Below are positions 16,664 to 24,940 of a stretch of 64,000 bases of DNA, piece after piece. The DNA lies in NCBI RefSeq assembly GCF_000744705.1, contig NZ_JQML01000001.1:7760017-7824016 (forward strand), in the 5' to 3' direction. The stretch's first letter is position 1, and each line of letters starts with the position of its first letter. Made by a program: the position numbers and the translations under genes. Source of the DNA: Streptacidiphilus albus JL83. Its GTDB lineage: Bacteria > Actinomycetota > Actinomycetes > Streptomycetales > Streptomycetaceae. The notes below the pieces were generated by a model. That model saw only the letters and a list, made by a program, of their open reading frames with translations, searched no databases and was not told the origin of the DNA.

Positions 16664-16703
16664 GTTCTCGTTGCCTGTCGATACGTCAGCGAGGATCCCC
16701 GCC

Positions 16704-17957
16704 ATGCCCCTGTCCATAGCCATGCCCACGTCCCTGCCGTTCTCGGCGGCGGCCGCCCCCTCGACCCCCCTGGGGCCCTTCGCCGACAGCGCGGTCGCCT
16801 GGAGCACCTGGGTCACCCTGATGGGCTTCGTCGGACTCGCCGCGCTCGCTCTGCTGATCGCCGTCCCCGCGGCCGCGCGGGCGGCGCCCGGCGCCACCGC
16901 GGCCGTCACCACCCGGCTGGCCCGGGCCGCGGTGCTCCTGGGCGTCCTCGCCGTCCCGGCCGTGCTCACCGACCTGGCGCACGACGCCTCGGCGAGCGAC
17001 GGCTACGACTACTCGGCGGCCTGGAACTCCCTCTACGACGGCAGCAACGCCGGCCGCCTCTCCGGGCTGGAGGTCACCCTCATCGTGGTCGGCGTCGCCC
17101 TGCTGGCGCCGCTGACGGCCCGTTCGCTCACGGCGGGACGGGCGACGGGGTGGCTGCTCGGCGGGGGGCTGGCCGCCGCCGCAGTCGCCCTCGGCACCAC
17201 CAGGTTCCCCGACCAGGTTCCCGCCGACTGGGGCCGCAGCATCTTCCAGACCCTGATGTGGATGCTGCACCTGCTCGGCGGCGCGGTCTGGCTCGGCGGC
17301 CTGGTCGGCCTGGCGCTGCTCGCCCTGCCCGGCGCACTGCCCGCGACCGCCGAGCGCGGCGCCTTCTGGTCGCTGGCGCTCCGCCGGTTCTCGGCCTGGG
17401 CGATGGGCTGCGTCGCCGCCATCGCGCTGTCCGGCCTGTTCCTCTACTGGCAGCACGTGGACGGCCCCTCGCAACTGCTCTCCACCATGTACGGGCGGGT
17501 GCTCGGCGTGAAGATCATCATCTTCGGCGCGCTGCTGCTGCTCGGGATGTACAACCAGTTCTGGCTGCACCCCCGGATCGACGCCCTGCGCGCGGCCGGC
17601 GAGGAGCGCCCGCTGGCCACCGTGCTGCTCCGGCGGTTCCCGCTGGTGGTCGCCACCGAGGTGCTGCTGGGGCTCGCGCTGCTGTTCGTCGCCCCGTTCC
17701 TGCACGGCTCCGCCCGCAACCAGGCGTACCAGGCGAACCTGGCCGAGCACTCGGTCACCGCCGTCGACGCGAAGACGCTGCCCAAGCTCCCGCCCAAGAC
17801 GGCGACGGCGTCCACCTGGGTGTGGGGCAGCGCGGAGACGGTCGCCGTGGTCGCGGTGATGGTCGGCGGCTACCGGGTCTCCGGCCGCCTGGCCCGCCGC
17901 CGCCGGACGGCGGCCGCGTCGACCGGGGCGGCCCCGGTGCTCCCGGCGACCTCCTGA
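16704..17957 (+). CDS. CopD-family polytopic membrane protein, iron-box controlled
   Basis: A 417-aa integral membrane protein with about nine hydrophobic segments. The CopD domain is at about residues 170-350 (MWMLHLLGGAVWLGGLVGLA, RRFSAWAMGCVAAIALSG, LGVKIIIFGALLLLGMYNQF). Conserved His residues in MLHLLGG and FWLHPR are candidate metal ligands. No CopC-like domain is present. The ATG at 16704 has a GAGGA ribosome-binding site; an upstream TTG at 16671 is possible. CopD proteins are linked to copper handling, but the strong iron box directly upstream predicts induction under iron starvation. It may serve metal or haem transfer during iron limitation, or share copper-iron cross-talk; this is inference. 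Confidence 0.85.
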   Translation: MPLSIAMPTSLPFSAAAAPSTPLGPFADSAVAWSTWVTLMGFVGLAALALLIAVPAAARAAPGATAAVTTRLARAAVLLGVLAVPAVLTDLAHDASASDGYDYSAAWNSLYDGSNAGRLSGLEVTLIVVGVALLAPLTARSLTAGRATGWLLGGGLAAAAVALGTTRFPDQVPADWGRSIFQTLMWMLHLLGGAVWLGGLVGLALLALPGALPATAERGAFWSLALRRFSAWAMGCVAAIALSGLFLYWQHVDGPSQLLSTMYGRVLGVKIIIFGALLLLGMYNQFWLHPRIDALRAAGEERPLATVLLRRFPLVVATEVLLGLALLFVAPFLHGSARNQAYQANLAEHSVTAVDAKTLPKLPPKTATASTWVWGSAETVAVVAVMVGGYRVSGRLARRRRTAAASTGAAPVLPATS

Positions 17958-18060
17958 GCGCTCGACCGGGGGCCGGCGCAGTACAGTTCCTCGTCCGGAG
18001 ACCGTTCCCGCAAGCCGGACGACGGTATCGGGCCGGACAGTGGACATGAGGGGCAGCACC

Positions 18061-19317
18061 GTGACAGACAACGAATCCCACGGGTCGGAGACCGACGTGC
18101 TCGGACCCGTGGGCGCGACCCCGCCCGGGGCGGCCGACGGTTCCGGGCCGGAAAACCCCGAGGCCGCCGACGGCAGGAAGCGGAAGCTGCGCCGTCCGCT
18201 CGCCGCCCTGGTCACCGTGCTGCTCCTGCTGTTCGTCCTGCCGTGGTGGACGCTGTTCGCCTCCGGCGCCGACTGGCCGTTCCCGGTGGTCCTGGTCGGC
18301 ACGGTCGTCTTCGCCGTCACCCTGCTCGTCTTCCCGCTGCTGGCGGTCCGGGGCCACGGGCGCAGGCGGGACGACCGGGCGTCGCGCATCGCCGACACCA
18401 CCCTCGGCGTGGTCTGGGTGCTCTTCGTCTGGTCGGTCCTGGGCAACCTGGTGCGGCTGGTGCTGCTCGCGGCCGGCGTCGCCGACCCGGACCGGTCCAG
18501 GATCGTGGTCGCCGCCATCGTGGTGATCTCGGCCGTACTGCTGGCCTGGGGACACTTCGAGGCCATGCGGACACCCCGGGTGGCCCGGCTGGACGTCACC
18601 GTCCCGCGCCTCGGCCGTGGCCTGGACGGGACCAGGGTCGTGCTGCTGGCCGACACCCACTACGGCCCGATCGACCGGGCCGACTGGTCGGCCCGGGTCG
18701 CCGAGGCGGTCAACGGGCTCGACGCCGACGTCCTCTGCCACGCCGGCGACATCGCCGACGGCACCCCGGACATGCGCCGCGAGCAGGCCGCGCCGCTCGG
18801 GACCATGCGCTCCCGGCTGGCGAAGATCTATGTCACCGGGAACCACGAGTACTTCGGCGAGGCCCAGGGCTGGCTCGACCTGATGGGCGAGCTGGGCTGG
18901 GAGCCGCTGCACAACCGCCACGTCGTGGTGGAGCGCGGCGGGGACCGACTGGTGCTCGCCGGGGTGGACGACGTCACCGCCGCCTCGTCCGGCCTGGCCG
19001 GACACCGGACCGACCTGGACGGCGCGTTGGCCGGGGCCGACCCGGAGCTGCCGGTGCTGCTCATGGCCCACCAGCCCAAGTACGTCGACCGGGCCGCCGA
19101 CGCCGGGATCGACCTGATGCTCTCCGGACACACCCACGGCGGGCAGATGTGGCCCTTCAACTTCCTGGTCCGGCTCGACCAGCCGGTGGTGCACGGCCTG
19201 AGCCGGCACGGAGCGCGGACCCAGCTCTACACCAGCCGGGGCACCGGCTTCTGGGGCCCGCCCTTCCGGATCTTCGCCCCGAGCGAGATCACCCTGATCA
19301 CCCTGCGCTCGGCCTAG
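18061..19317 (+). CDS. Membrane-anchored metallophosphoesterase (YkuE/YaeI-like)
   Basis: A 418-aa protein with an acidic disordered N-terminus (about 1-43) and four hydrophobic segments (about 48-170). A calcineurin-like phosphoesterase domain follows (about 190-410) with the full two-metal motif series: LADTHYGP, CHAGDIADG, TGNHEYF and LSGHTHGGQ. The GTG start at 18061 is preceded by GAGGGG at good spacing, which is better than the GTG at 18040. Related proteins hydrolyse membrane-linked phosphoesters, for example in lipid or cell-wall metabolism; the substrate is not shown here. Confidence 0.88.
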   Translation: MTDNESHGSETDVLGPVGATPPGAADGSGPENPEAADGRKRKLRRPLAALVTVLLLLFVLPWWTLFASGADWPFPVVLVGTVVFAVTLLVFPLLAVRGHGRRRDDRASRIADTTLGVVWVLFVWSVLGNLVRLVLLAAGVADPDRSRIVVAAIVVISAVLLAWGHFEAMRTPRVARLDVTVPRLGRGLDGTRVVLLADTHYGPIDRADWSARVAEAVNGLDADVLCHAGDIADGTPDMRREQAAPLGTMRSRLAKIYVTGNHEYFGEAQGWLDLMGELGWEPLHNRHVVVERGGDRLVLAGVDDVTAASSGLAGHRTDLDGALAGADPELPVLLMAHQPKYVDRAADAGIDLMLSGHTHGGQMWPFNFLVRLDQPVVHGLSRHGARTQLYTSRGTGFWGPPFRIFAPSEITLITLRSA

Positions 19318-19357
19318 CCGGCGCGGCGGCTGCGCCGTCCGGAGCCGCCGAACGAGG

Positions 19358-19389
19358 CCGCCCGGAGCCCGCAGAGCGGGTCCGGGCGG
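19358..19389. terminator. Bidirectional stem-loop between convergent genes
   Basis: CCGCCCGGA (19358-19366) pairs perfectly with TCCGGGCGG (19381-19389). It lies between the convergent ends of the phosphoesterase (19317) and the nuclease-lectin gene (19419), so it can serve both. Confidence 0.5.
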
Positions 19390-19418
19390 TACTCGGTGCC
19401 GGGTACTCGGTGCGCCGA

Positions 19419-20729
19419 TCAGCTCACGGCGGGGTGGAAGTAGAAGGACTCGTTGTTCGCCGGGTAGGGGAGCTGTCCGTACTGCTGGGTGTACTGGATG
19501 ACCGGCGTGCCGTCGGCGTTGCTGTTCTCGCTGACGTTCAGGTACAGCCCGGTCTGGGTGTTCTCGACGGTGGTCAGGTTCGGGAAGAGCGGCACCGGGT
19601 GCTCCAGGGCGAATTCCTGGGTGTCGTTGGCGGTGCTGCTGTTGTGGCAGTCCCAGATGTTCATCTGGGAGCCGATGGTGCTCGCCGTTCCGTTGTCCAC
19701 GTCCATGCACTTGCTGCTCGCGGCGCTGACGAGACGGTCGAACTGCCCGTAGAGACCGGCGGTCCGCAGCGTCCACAGCTGGTTGCTGCCGCCGTCGGGG
19801 TGGTACAGGATGACGTGGGTGCCGTTCGCCTTCTGCGCGGCGTACACGTCCAGCAGGCTGGAGTTGCCGTGGTCGCTGACGGTGAACCGGGTCGGGTTGG
19901 CCCCCGCGTGCAGGGAGCTGAAGGTGACCGGCCAGTGGTCGCTGCCGCGGGCGACGCCACGGCTCGCCTGCCAGTTCTGGGTCAGCACGTTGGAGACCAT
20001 GTAGTCCAGCTCGCCGCCGCTCTGCTGGGTCGCCATGCCGGTGTTGTAGATGTGCGAGCCGTTGGGCAGGCCGAGCGCGGGCAGCGTCGTCGGGTCGCGG
20101 TTGAAGTCGCCCAACACCACCCAGTCCTGGAGGCCCAGGGTGCCCGCCGCAGCGGCCACCCGCCGGACCAGGGAGCCGGAGTCGGTGCCGCCGGTGGCGC
20201 TGGCGTGGATGGAGGCGAACATCGTGTCGTCGGTGGTGTTGACGACCGCGAGCGCGTCCCGGTAGACGCCGTCGATGTTGAGCACGTGGTCGGGGAGCCA
20301 GGAGGTGATGATGGCCGGATTGACCCCGAGGGCGGGGTTGTTGCCCTGGCTGAGGATGAACAGGTAGCGCTGGCCCCGGCTGCGGTTGCCGGGGATGACG
20401 TAGCCGGTGATGCCGGCCCCGTAGTTCCCGTGCAGCTGATGAGCCGCGTTGGGGGGCGTGACCGGGGCCTCCTGGAGCGCGACCACGTCGGAGCGGGTGG
20501 ACAGCTCAAGTGCGTACTGCCAGCGAGTGGTCGAGCGCTGCATGTTCCAGGTGGACAGGCGATGGGTGTCGGCGTTCGCCGCCGTGGCGGTTCCACCGGA
20601 GACGGTCAGGAAGGCCGCGCACAGCAGTGCGCAGGTCAGCAGCGTCAGCAGTCCGCGCCGACCACCGGCCTTCCGGGCAGATTCGGCCCTTTTCGTGAAC
20701 AGGTCCAGTCTCGTGCGTAGGGTTCGCAT
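19419..20729 (-). CDS. Secreted CdtB-like nuclease fused to a ricin-type lectin domain
   Basis: A 436-aa exported protein with a signal peptide (about 1-51). A DNase I-superfamily domain (about 54-272) carries the whole catalytic set: N62 (STWNMQ), E87 (ALQEA), H175 (IHASATGG), D208/N210 (VVLGDFNRDP), D242 (GELDYM) and D264-H265 (GSDHWPV). The segments TWNMQ..., GNRSRGQRYLF, HASATGGTDSGSLVRR and LGDFNRDP follow cytolethal distending toxin subunit B more closely than ordinary EEP enzymes. Residues about 280-436 form a beta-trefoil lectin (NQLWTL, SKCMDVDNG, LYLNVSEN). CDT normally supplies lectins as separate CdtA/CdtC; here they are fused. Extracellular DNA scavenging is the milder alternative. 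The ATG at 20729 puts the signal peptide at a normal length. Confidence 0.85.
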   Translation of the reverse strand: MRTLRTRLDLFTKRAESARKAGGRRGLLTLLTCALLCAAFLTVSGGTATAANADTHRLSTWNMQRSTTRWQYALELSTRSDVVALQEAPVTPPNAAHQLHGNYGAGITGYVIPGNRSRGQRYLFILSQGNNPALGVNPAIITSWLPDHVLNIDGVYRDALAVVNTTDDTMFASIHASATGGTDSGSLVRRVAAAAGTLGLQDWVVLGDFNRDPTTLPALGLPNGSHIYNTGMATQQSGGELDYMVSNVLTQNWQASRGVARGSDHWPVTFSSLHAGANPTRFTVSDHGNSSLLDVYAAQKANGTHVILYHPDGGSNQLWTLRTAGLYGQFDRLVSAASSKCMDVDNGTASTIGSQMNIWDCHNSSTANDTQEFALEHPVPLFPNLTTVENTQTGLYLNVSENSNADGTPVIQYTQQYGQLPYPANNESFYFHPAVS

Positions 20730-21013
20730 ACGGCCACTATCCACGCATTGAACCGAAACGGTGAATTTTTGCCTGGAAATGGCCAGGATTCTCCGGGGCG
20801 TCACATTTGCAGGTATAGCCGCTTATATGCCTGAATCGGCTGCCATGCGTTCCCCGCCGGTCGGTCGATCTCTTCGTCCGGATCCAACAGCCAGTGACTG
20901 CAAGCCACCTGAGTGACCTTCGGTGACCGGGCCGGTCCGGTGGAGTCCGTGGACGGGACCCCGTGCCTCCGGCAGATCGTGTTCGTACTGCCGGGCCGTG
21001 CGGGCCGTCGCAC

Positions 21014-21697
21014 TTACACGAATCCCTGGTCCAGCAAATCGGCGCCGGCGCCGGTGACGCGGTGGCGCTGGCCCGATCCGCCGATGACCCGGGACCAGCT
21101 CTCGACGCTGAGCTCGGCCTCGGCCCGGACCCGGGGGTCGGCAGGGAGCAGTTCGATGCTGAAGCCGCCGTAGAAACCGGGAACGGGGAACCACATCGTG
21201 CCCTCACGGACCTCGGTCAGCGGGCCGAGCTCGGGGAGCCGCACCCGGTGTTCGGCGAGCATGTCGTGCACGCGTCCGTGGATGACCTGGTGCAGGTGCC
21301 AGTTGAGCGCCGCGAGCTGGGCCGGCGGCACCGGCCGGACCGGGACGGGCGCGAGCAGCTCGGTCAACTGGGGGTGGCCGCGCCGGGCGGCGATGGCGGA
21401 GGCCGTCTCGCCGGCCCAGTCGCCGCCGGTGCACTGCACGGTGCGCCAGGCGCCTGCGGCGAGGAGCCGGCCGACCACGGAGGCCGGTGCGCCGTGCCAG
21501 CCGGCCTGGTGCAGCGCGGTGTAGCCGGAGGACCCGCCGACGCGGGAGGCATTGACCAGTTCCCGGTCGGCCTCGATCATGTCCAGGACGACGCCCCAGT
21601 TGCCGTCGCGGGCGGCGTCGGCGAGCTGGTCGCGCTTCAGCACATGGCCGGCATGCAGGGAGTCGCGGCGCTGAACGCCGTTCCAGGTGATCGACAT
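21014..21697 (-). CDS. Ankyrin-repeat protein
   Basis: A protein of 227 aa (230 if the ATG at 21706 is used). N-terminal ankyrin repeats are visible as DQLADAARDGNWGVVLDMIE, then GYTALHQAGWHGAPASVVGRLLAAGA, then GETASAIAARRGHPQLTELL. A C-terminal region of about 100 residues has a conserved-looking TMWFPVPGFYGGFSIELL core that I do not recognise. It is cytoplasmic with no signal peptide. Probably a protein-interaction module; no partner is indicated. The 284 bp between it and the nuclease gene contain no convincing gene. Confidence 0.8.
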   Translation of the reverse strand: MSITWNGVQRRDSLHAGHVLKRDQLADAARDGNWGVVLDMIEADRELVNASRVGGSSGYTALHQAGWHGAPASVVGRLLAAGAWRTVQCTGGDWAGETASAIAARRGHPQLTELLAPVPVRPVPPAQLAALNWHLHQVIHGRVHDMLAEHRVRLPELGPLTEVREGTMWFPVPGFYGGFSIELLPADPRVRAEAELSVESWSRVIGGSGQRHRVTGAGADLLDQGFV

Positions 21698-21815
21698 GGT
21701 GCCCACCGTATCCAGGGCGGCGGACGGAGCGAAGCCGGTACCTGCGGGGCGTACCGGCCCGCCCGCCGCCCGGATCTGCCGACGGCGTGTCAGAGAACCT
21801 GCCCAGGACGGCTGT

Positions 21816-23462
21816 TCACCCGCGCTGCACGGTGAAGTCGTCCACCGCCGTGCCGTCCTCGATCAGCGAGCGGACCGAGAGCCGCGCCGGACGGCCGTGC
21901 GCGGCCGGGGTGACGTCGATCGCCAGCAGGCAGTAGCCGGTGTAACGGACGCGGGACCAGCCGACCTTGACGGTCTCGTTGTCGCCGTTGGGCTCGCAGA
22001 TCACCATCGGCACCGGGGTGTCGTTCGGCGTCTCGTGGCCGAGGTAGCTGTCCGACGCGGGGAACGAGTAGACGCCGCCCCCGCCGCCGCCCGCCACCAC
22101 GTAGGTGGTGCCGTCGCGCACGGGGTCCACGGTGCCGCCGCTCGGGACCTTGCGGGTGGGCTTCCCGGCGCGGATCGGGTCGGTCCGCTCGTAGATGTGG
22201 TTGTGCCCGCTGAGTACCAGGTCGACCTGGTACCGGTCGAACAGTGGAGCCCACTGCTGCTGGGCGCCCAGCTCGGCGCCGTTGTCGGCGCAGGTGGAGT
22301 AGGTGCACTGGTGGAGGTAGACCACGACGAAGTCGATGGTCGGGTCCGCGCGGAAGGCGGCGAGCTTGCGCTCCAGCCAGACCCGCTGCCGGCCCTTGGT
22401 GTAGTCGAGGTTGGCCGGGGTGTTGTAACAGACGTCGTTGCCGTCGAGGCTGATCAGGCCGACGTTCTGGTAGCGCCAGGCGTAGATCCCGGTGGAGCCG
22501 GTCCACGCGTTGTCGGGCATGGTGAAACGGGCCCGGACGCCGCCGTAGCCGTCCTCCCCGTACCAGGCCTCCATCTCGTGGTTGCCGATCGCCATCATCC
22601 ACGGGATCTGCGAGGCGATCGGCTCGTTCTGGACGAAGAAGGCGTCCCAGATGCGGGCGTCGTAGGAGTCGGTGGTGTCGCCGCCGCCGTCGCTGTTGGC
22701 GTACGACAGGTCGCCCATGTGGACGTGGAAGGCCGGGTTGAGGCCGGCGATGAGGTTGCCGGTGGCGACCGCGTTGTAGCCGACGCCCTGGTCGCCGAAG
22801 GCGGTGAAGCTGAAGCCCGCGCCGCGTCGCACGTCCGGCGCGGTGCGGAAGGAGGCGATCTCGCCGAGCCGCAGTCCGCGCGCCGCCGGGTCGTAGCCCT
22901 GGTGGCCGACGACGTAGTAGTAGGTGGTGTCCGGCAGCAGCCGGTCCAGCTCGGCGTGCAGGTAGTACTGGGTGACGGTCTTGGGCTTGATCAGCGGCTC
23001 GTCCTCGACCGGCTGCTGCCAAGCCAGTTGGCTGACCAGCGGGCGCACCTCGGCCGCGATCCGGGAGCCGAGCTCGCCCGGGTGGTTGCCGATGCGGACG
23101 AACGGGCCGGCCACCTTCCCCGGCACCTGCCAGGAGACGGTCACCTGCCGGGAGGGGTCCGCGCCGAAGCTGAGGTGCCGTCCGAAGGGACGCAGCGGCG
23201 AGGCGGTCGCCGGGTTCGACCGGGCGTCGGTCGAACCCGCTGTCGCGGGCTGGGCGGCGGCGGGCGCGCCGAGCAGCTCGGCGGCCTGGGCGCTGCCGGT
23301 GGCCAGCGCGCCGACGGTGGCGAGGGCGATGCCGCCGACGGCCCCGACGCGCAGGACCTCGCGCCGCGAACTGCCGTCGTGGGAGCGGGCCTGGTGTGAG
23401 CGGGCCTGGTGGGGGAGGAGTGAACTGCCGGGATGGGGGTCGTGCCGGGGGGTCTCGGGCAT
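21816..23462 (-). CDS. Tat-exported purple acid phosphatase-like metallophosphoesterase
   Basis: A 548-aa secreted enzyme. A twin-arginine signal (SSRREVLRVGAVGGIALATV) sits at about residues 31-60. An N-terminal fibronectin-III-like domain (about 88-205) precedes the phosphoesterase domain (about 210-540) with AFGDQGVGYN, HMGDLSYAN, AIGNHEMEAW, YLHQC and LSGHNHIYER. This order is typical of actinobacterial purple acid phosphatases, which use a dinuclear metal centre to release phosphate from organic esters outside the cell. The N-terminus contains an ARSHQARSH duplication, probably slippage. A TTGACC-like -35 element lies in the 74-bp divergent gap shared with the PhzF gene. Confidence 0.9.
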   Translation of the reverse strand: MPETPRHDPHPGSSLLPHQARSHQARSHDGSSRREVLRVGAVGGIALATVGALATGSAQAAELLGAPAAAQPATAGSTDARSNPATASPLRPFGRHLSFGADPSRQVTVSWQVPGKVAGPFVRIGNHPGELGSRIAAEVRPLVSQLAWQQPVEDEPLIKPKTVTQYYLHAELDRLLPDTTYYYVVGHQGYDPAARGLRLGEIASFRTAPDVRRGAGFSFTAFGDQGVGYNAVATGNLIAGLNPAFHVHMGDLSYANSDGGGDTTDSYDARIWDAFFVQNEPIASQIPWMMAIGNHEMEAWYGEDGYGGVRARFTMPDNAWTGSTGIYAWRYQNVGLISLDGNDVCYNTPANLDYTKGRQRVWLERKLAAFRADPTIDFVVVYLHQCTYSTCADNGAELGAQQQWAPLFDRYQVDLVLSGHNHIYERTDPIRAGKPTRKVPSGGTVDPVRDGTTYVVAGGGGGGVYSFPASDSYLGHETPNDTPVPMVICEPNGDNETVKVGWSRVRYTGYCLLAIDVTPAAHGRPARLSVRSLIEDGTAVDDFTVQRG

Positions 23463-23536
23463 AGGCGTAGTTAATTAGCTTTACCAGGATTGGGTCAAGG
23501 GTTCTGCCGAGACCTGCGAGGTGTTTGAATCTACGC

Positions 23537-24211
23537 ATGACGGATCTTCATGTCCTCCGGGTCTTCTGCGGCCCGGACGGAGGCGCGGGCAACCTCCTCG
23601 GTGTCGTGCGGGACGGTGCTGCGGTAGCGGCCGCTCAGGACCGACAGGCCGTTGCGGCCGCCCTCGGCTTCAGCGAGACGGTGTTCGTCGACGACGCGGC
23701 GGAGGGCAGGGTCGACATCTACACCCCGAGCATCCGACTGCTCTTCGCCGGGCACCCCCTGGTCGGCACGGGCTGGCTGCTGCGACAGGAGGGCCTCGCG
23801 GTGGAGACCCTCCGCCCGGCGGCCGGGGAGGTGCCCTTCCGGCAGGACGAGGAGTTCAGCTGGATCCGCGCCCGCGCGGAGTGGGCTGCGGGCCGGCGCA
23901 CCCACCGCTACGGCTCGGCGGCCGAGGTCGACGCGCTGCCCGCCCCGCCGGAGGGCACCGGCTGGCTGTACGCCTGGGCCTGGGCGGACGAGGCCGAAGC
24001 CCGGGTCAGGGCACGCGCGTTCCCCCGCCGTGGCGACGGCATCGTGGAGGACGAGGCAACGGGCGCGGCAGCACTGGTCCTCACGCAGGAACTCGCCCGA
24101 GGGCTGGACATCCGCCAGGGCGTCGGCTCGCAACTCGTGACCCGGCCGCAGTCGGACGGCACGATCGAGGTCGGCGGCCGCGTCGCCCTGGACAGCGTCC
24201 GACCGCTGTAG
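23537..24211 (+). CDS. PhzF-family isomerase/epimerase-like protein, short form
   Basis: A 224-aa protein with the PhzF two-lobed signature: AGNLLGVV, FSETVFV with the likely catalytic acid E47, DIYTPSIRLLFAGHPLVGTGWLL, and a C-terminal DEATGAAALVLTQEL loop. Typical PhzF proteins are 260-300 residues; part of the second lobe is shortened here, although both active-site regions are present. It starts at the ATG 3 bp beyond CTACGC in the divergent gap with the phosphatase gene. The reaction is not predictable; PhzF relatives isomerise or epimerise small acids. No phenazine genes are nearby. Confidence 0.83.
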   Translation: MTDLHVLRVFCGPDGGAGNLLGVVRDGAAVAAAQDRQAVAAALGFSETVFVDDAAEGRVDIYTPSIRLLFAGHPLVGTGWLLRQEGLAVETLRPAAGEVPFRQDEEFSWIRARAEWAAGRRTHRYGSAAEVDALPAPPEGTGWLYAWAWADEAEARVRARAFPRRGDGIVEDEATGAAALVLTQELARGLDIRQGVGSQLVTRPQSDGTIEVGGRVALDSVRPL

Positions 24212-24910
24212 TGGAGCTCCGGACGGACGAGGGTGGGGTGGGCCTGTCCGTGCGACAGCCCCACCGGCCGGTGGTGCCCTGGTCACAGCGTCACAGCAGT
24301 TGATCTCGTTCGGCTTGACCGGCGCAATCGCGGCCCTGTCCCTCGCCACACCGGCCGCTGCTCAAGCTGCCCCGACGGAGAGTTGGACAACCTCAAAGCA
24401 TGCTCAAAGTGCCTCGACTCATGAGGAAACGAAACCCGAGATTCCGACGTGTGACAGATCTGTCGGATCCGTGTTTCGGCGTCACCCGCTACCTCTGTGA
24501 GCTGTGTGTTCGTCCGAATCCGCGTTCCGTCTGATCGTGGTCATCCCGTGTTCTCTGCTATTTCTCTGCAGGGGTTCAGCTTGAGTCTTCAGGTTTCGGG
24601 CGTTATGCGGTGAAGGGTGGGTACTGCCCTCCCCGAGGGGGTAGTTGGGGGCGAGAGGGTAGTTCTTCACTCTGGACGAAGCGCGACACGCGCAGTAGAG
24701 TCCACCTTTATGGGAACCGGAGAATTCGCGCCAGGACTCAGTGCCTCGGCGCTTGCACGGGCTCTTCAGGGTAGTCATCAGCCAGGGGCAAATGATGATC
24801 CATACATTTCGGGTGACTATAGAGAACTGAACCAGATCCACGGCAAGAATGTTTGTAGACAGGCTGCGGAGATACTGCAGAAGCCGCGAGCCCATGGCGT
24901 GGCCTTCTGT
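24212..24910. other. Gene-poor 0.7-kb stretch left of the insertion sequence
   Basis: No convincing gene; composition is more AT-rich than the rest of the window. From about 24300 one frame reads LISFGLTGAIAALSLATPAAAQA, which looks like a signal-peptide fragment with no mature domain. A second open frame from ATG 24710 is cut by the insertion element at 24910. If the element and one target copy are removed, the frame continues 13 codons to a TGA near 26435 (about 80 aa in all). Neither piece is recognised; the region looks like decayed or interrupted sequence. Confidence 0.45.
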
Positions 24911-24934
24911 CACGGCAGCTGTAGATCGTGATCT
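24911..24934 (+). repeat. Left terminal inverted repeat of the IS701-family element
   Basis: 24 bp, perfect inverted match to 26367-26390; outer sequence CACGGCAGCTGTAG. It adjoins the TCTGT direct repeat. Confidence 0.92.
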
Positions 24935-24940
24935 TTGGGT

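Noticed and set aside
20730-21013. Small minus-strand frame of 70 codons between the nuclease and ankyrin genes
   Set aside because: No ribosome-binding site, no coding bias and no recognisable sequence.
23463-23536. Pho box upstream of the purple acid phosphatase
   Set aside because: No convincing pair of GTTCACC-like 11-bp repeats; only a loose TTCAAACACC resemblance.
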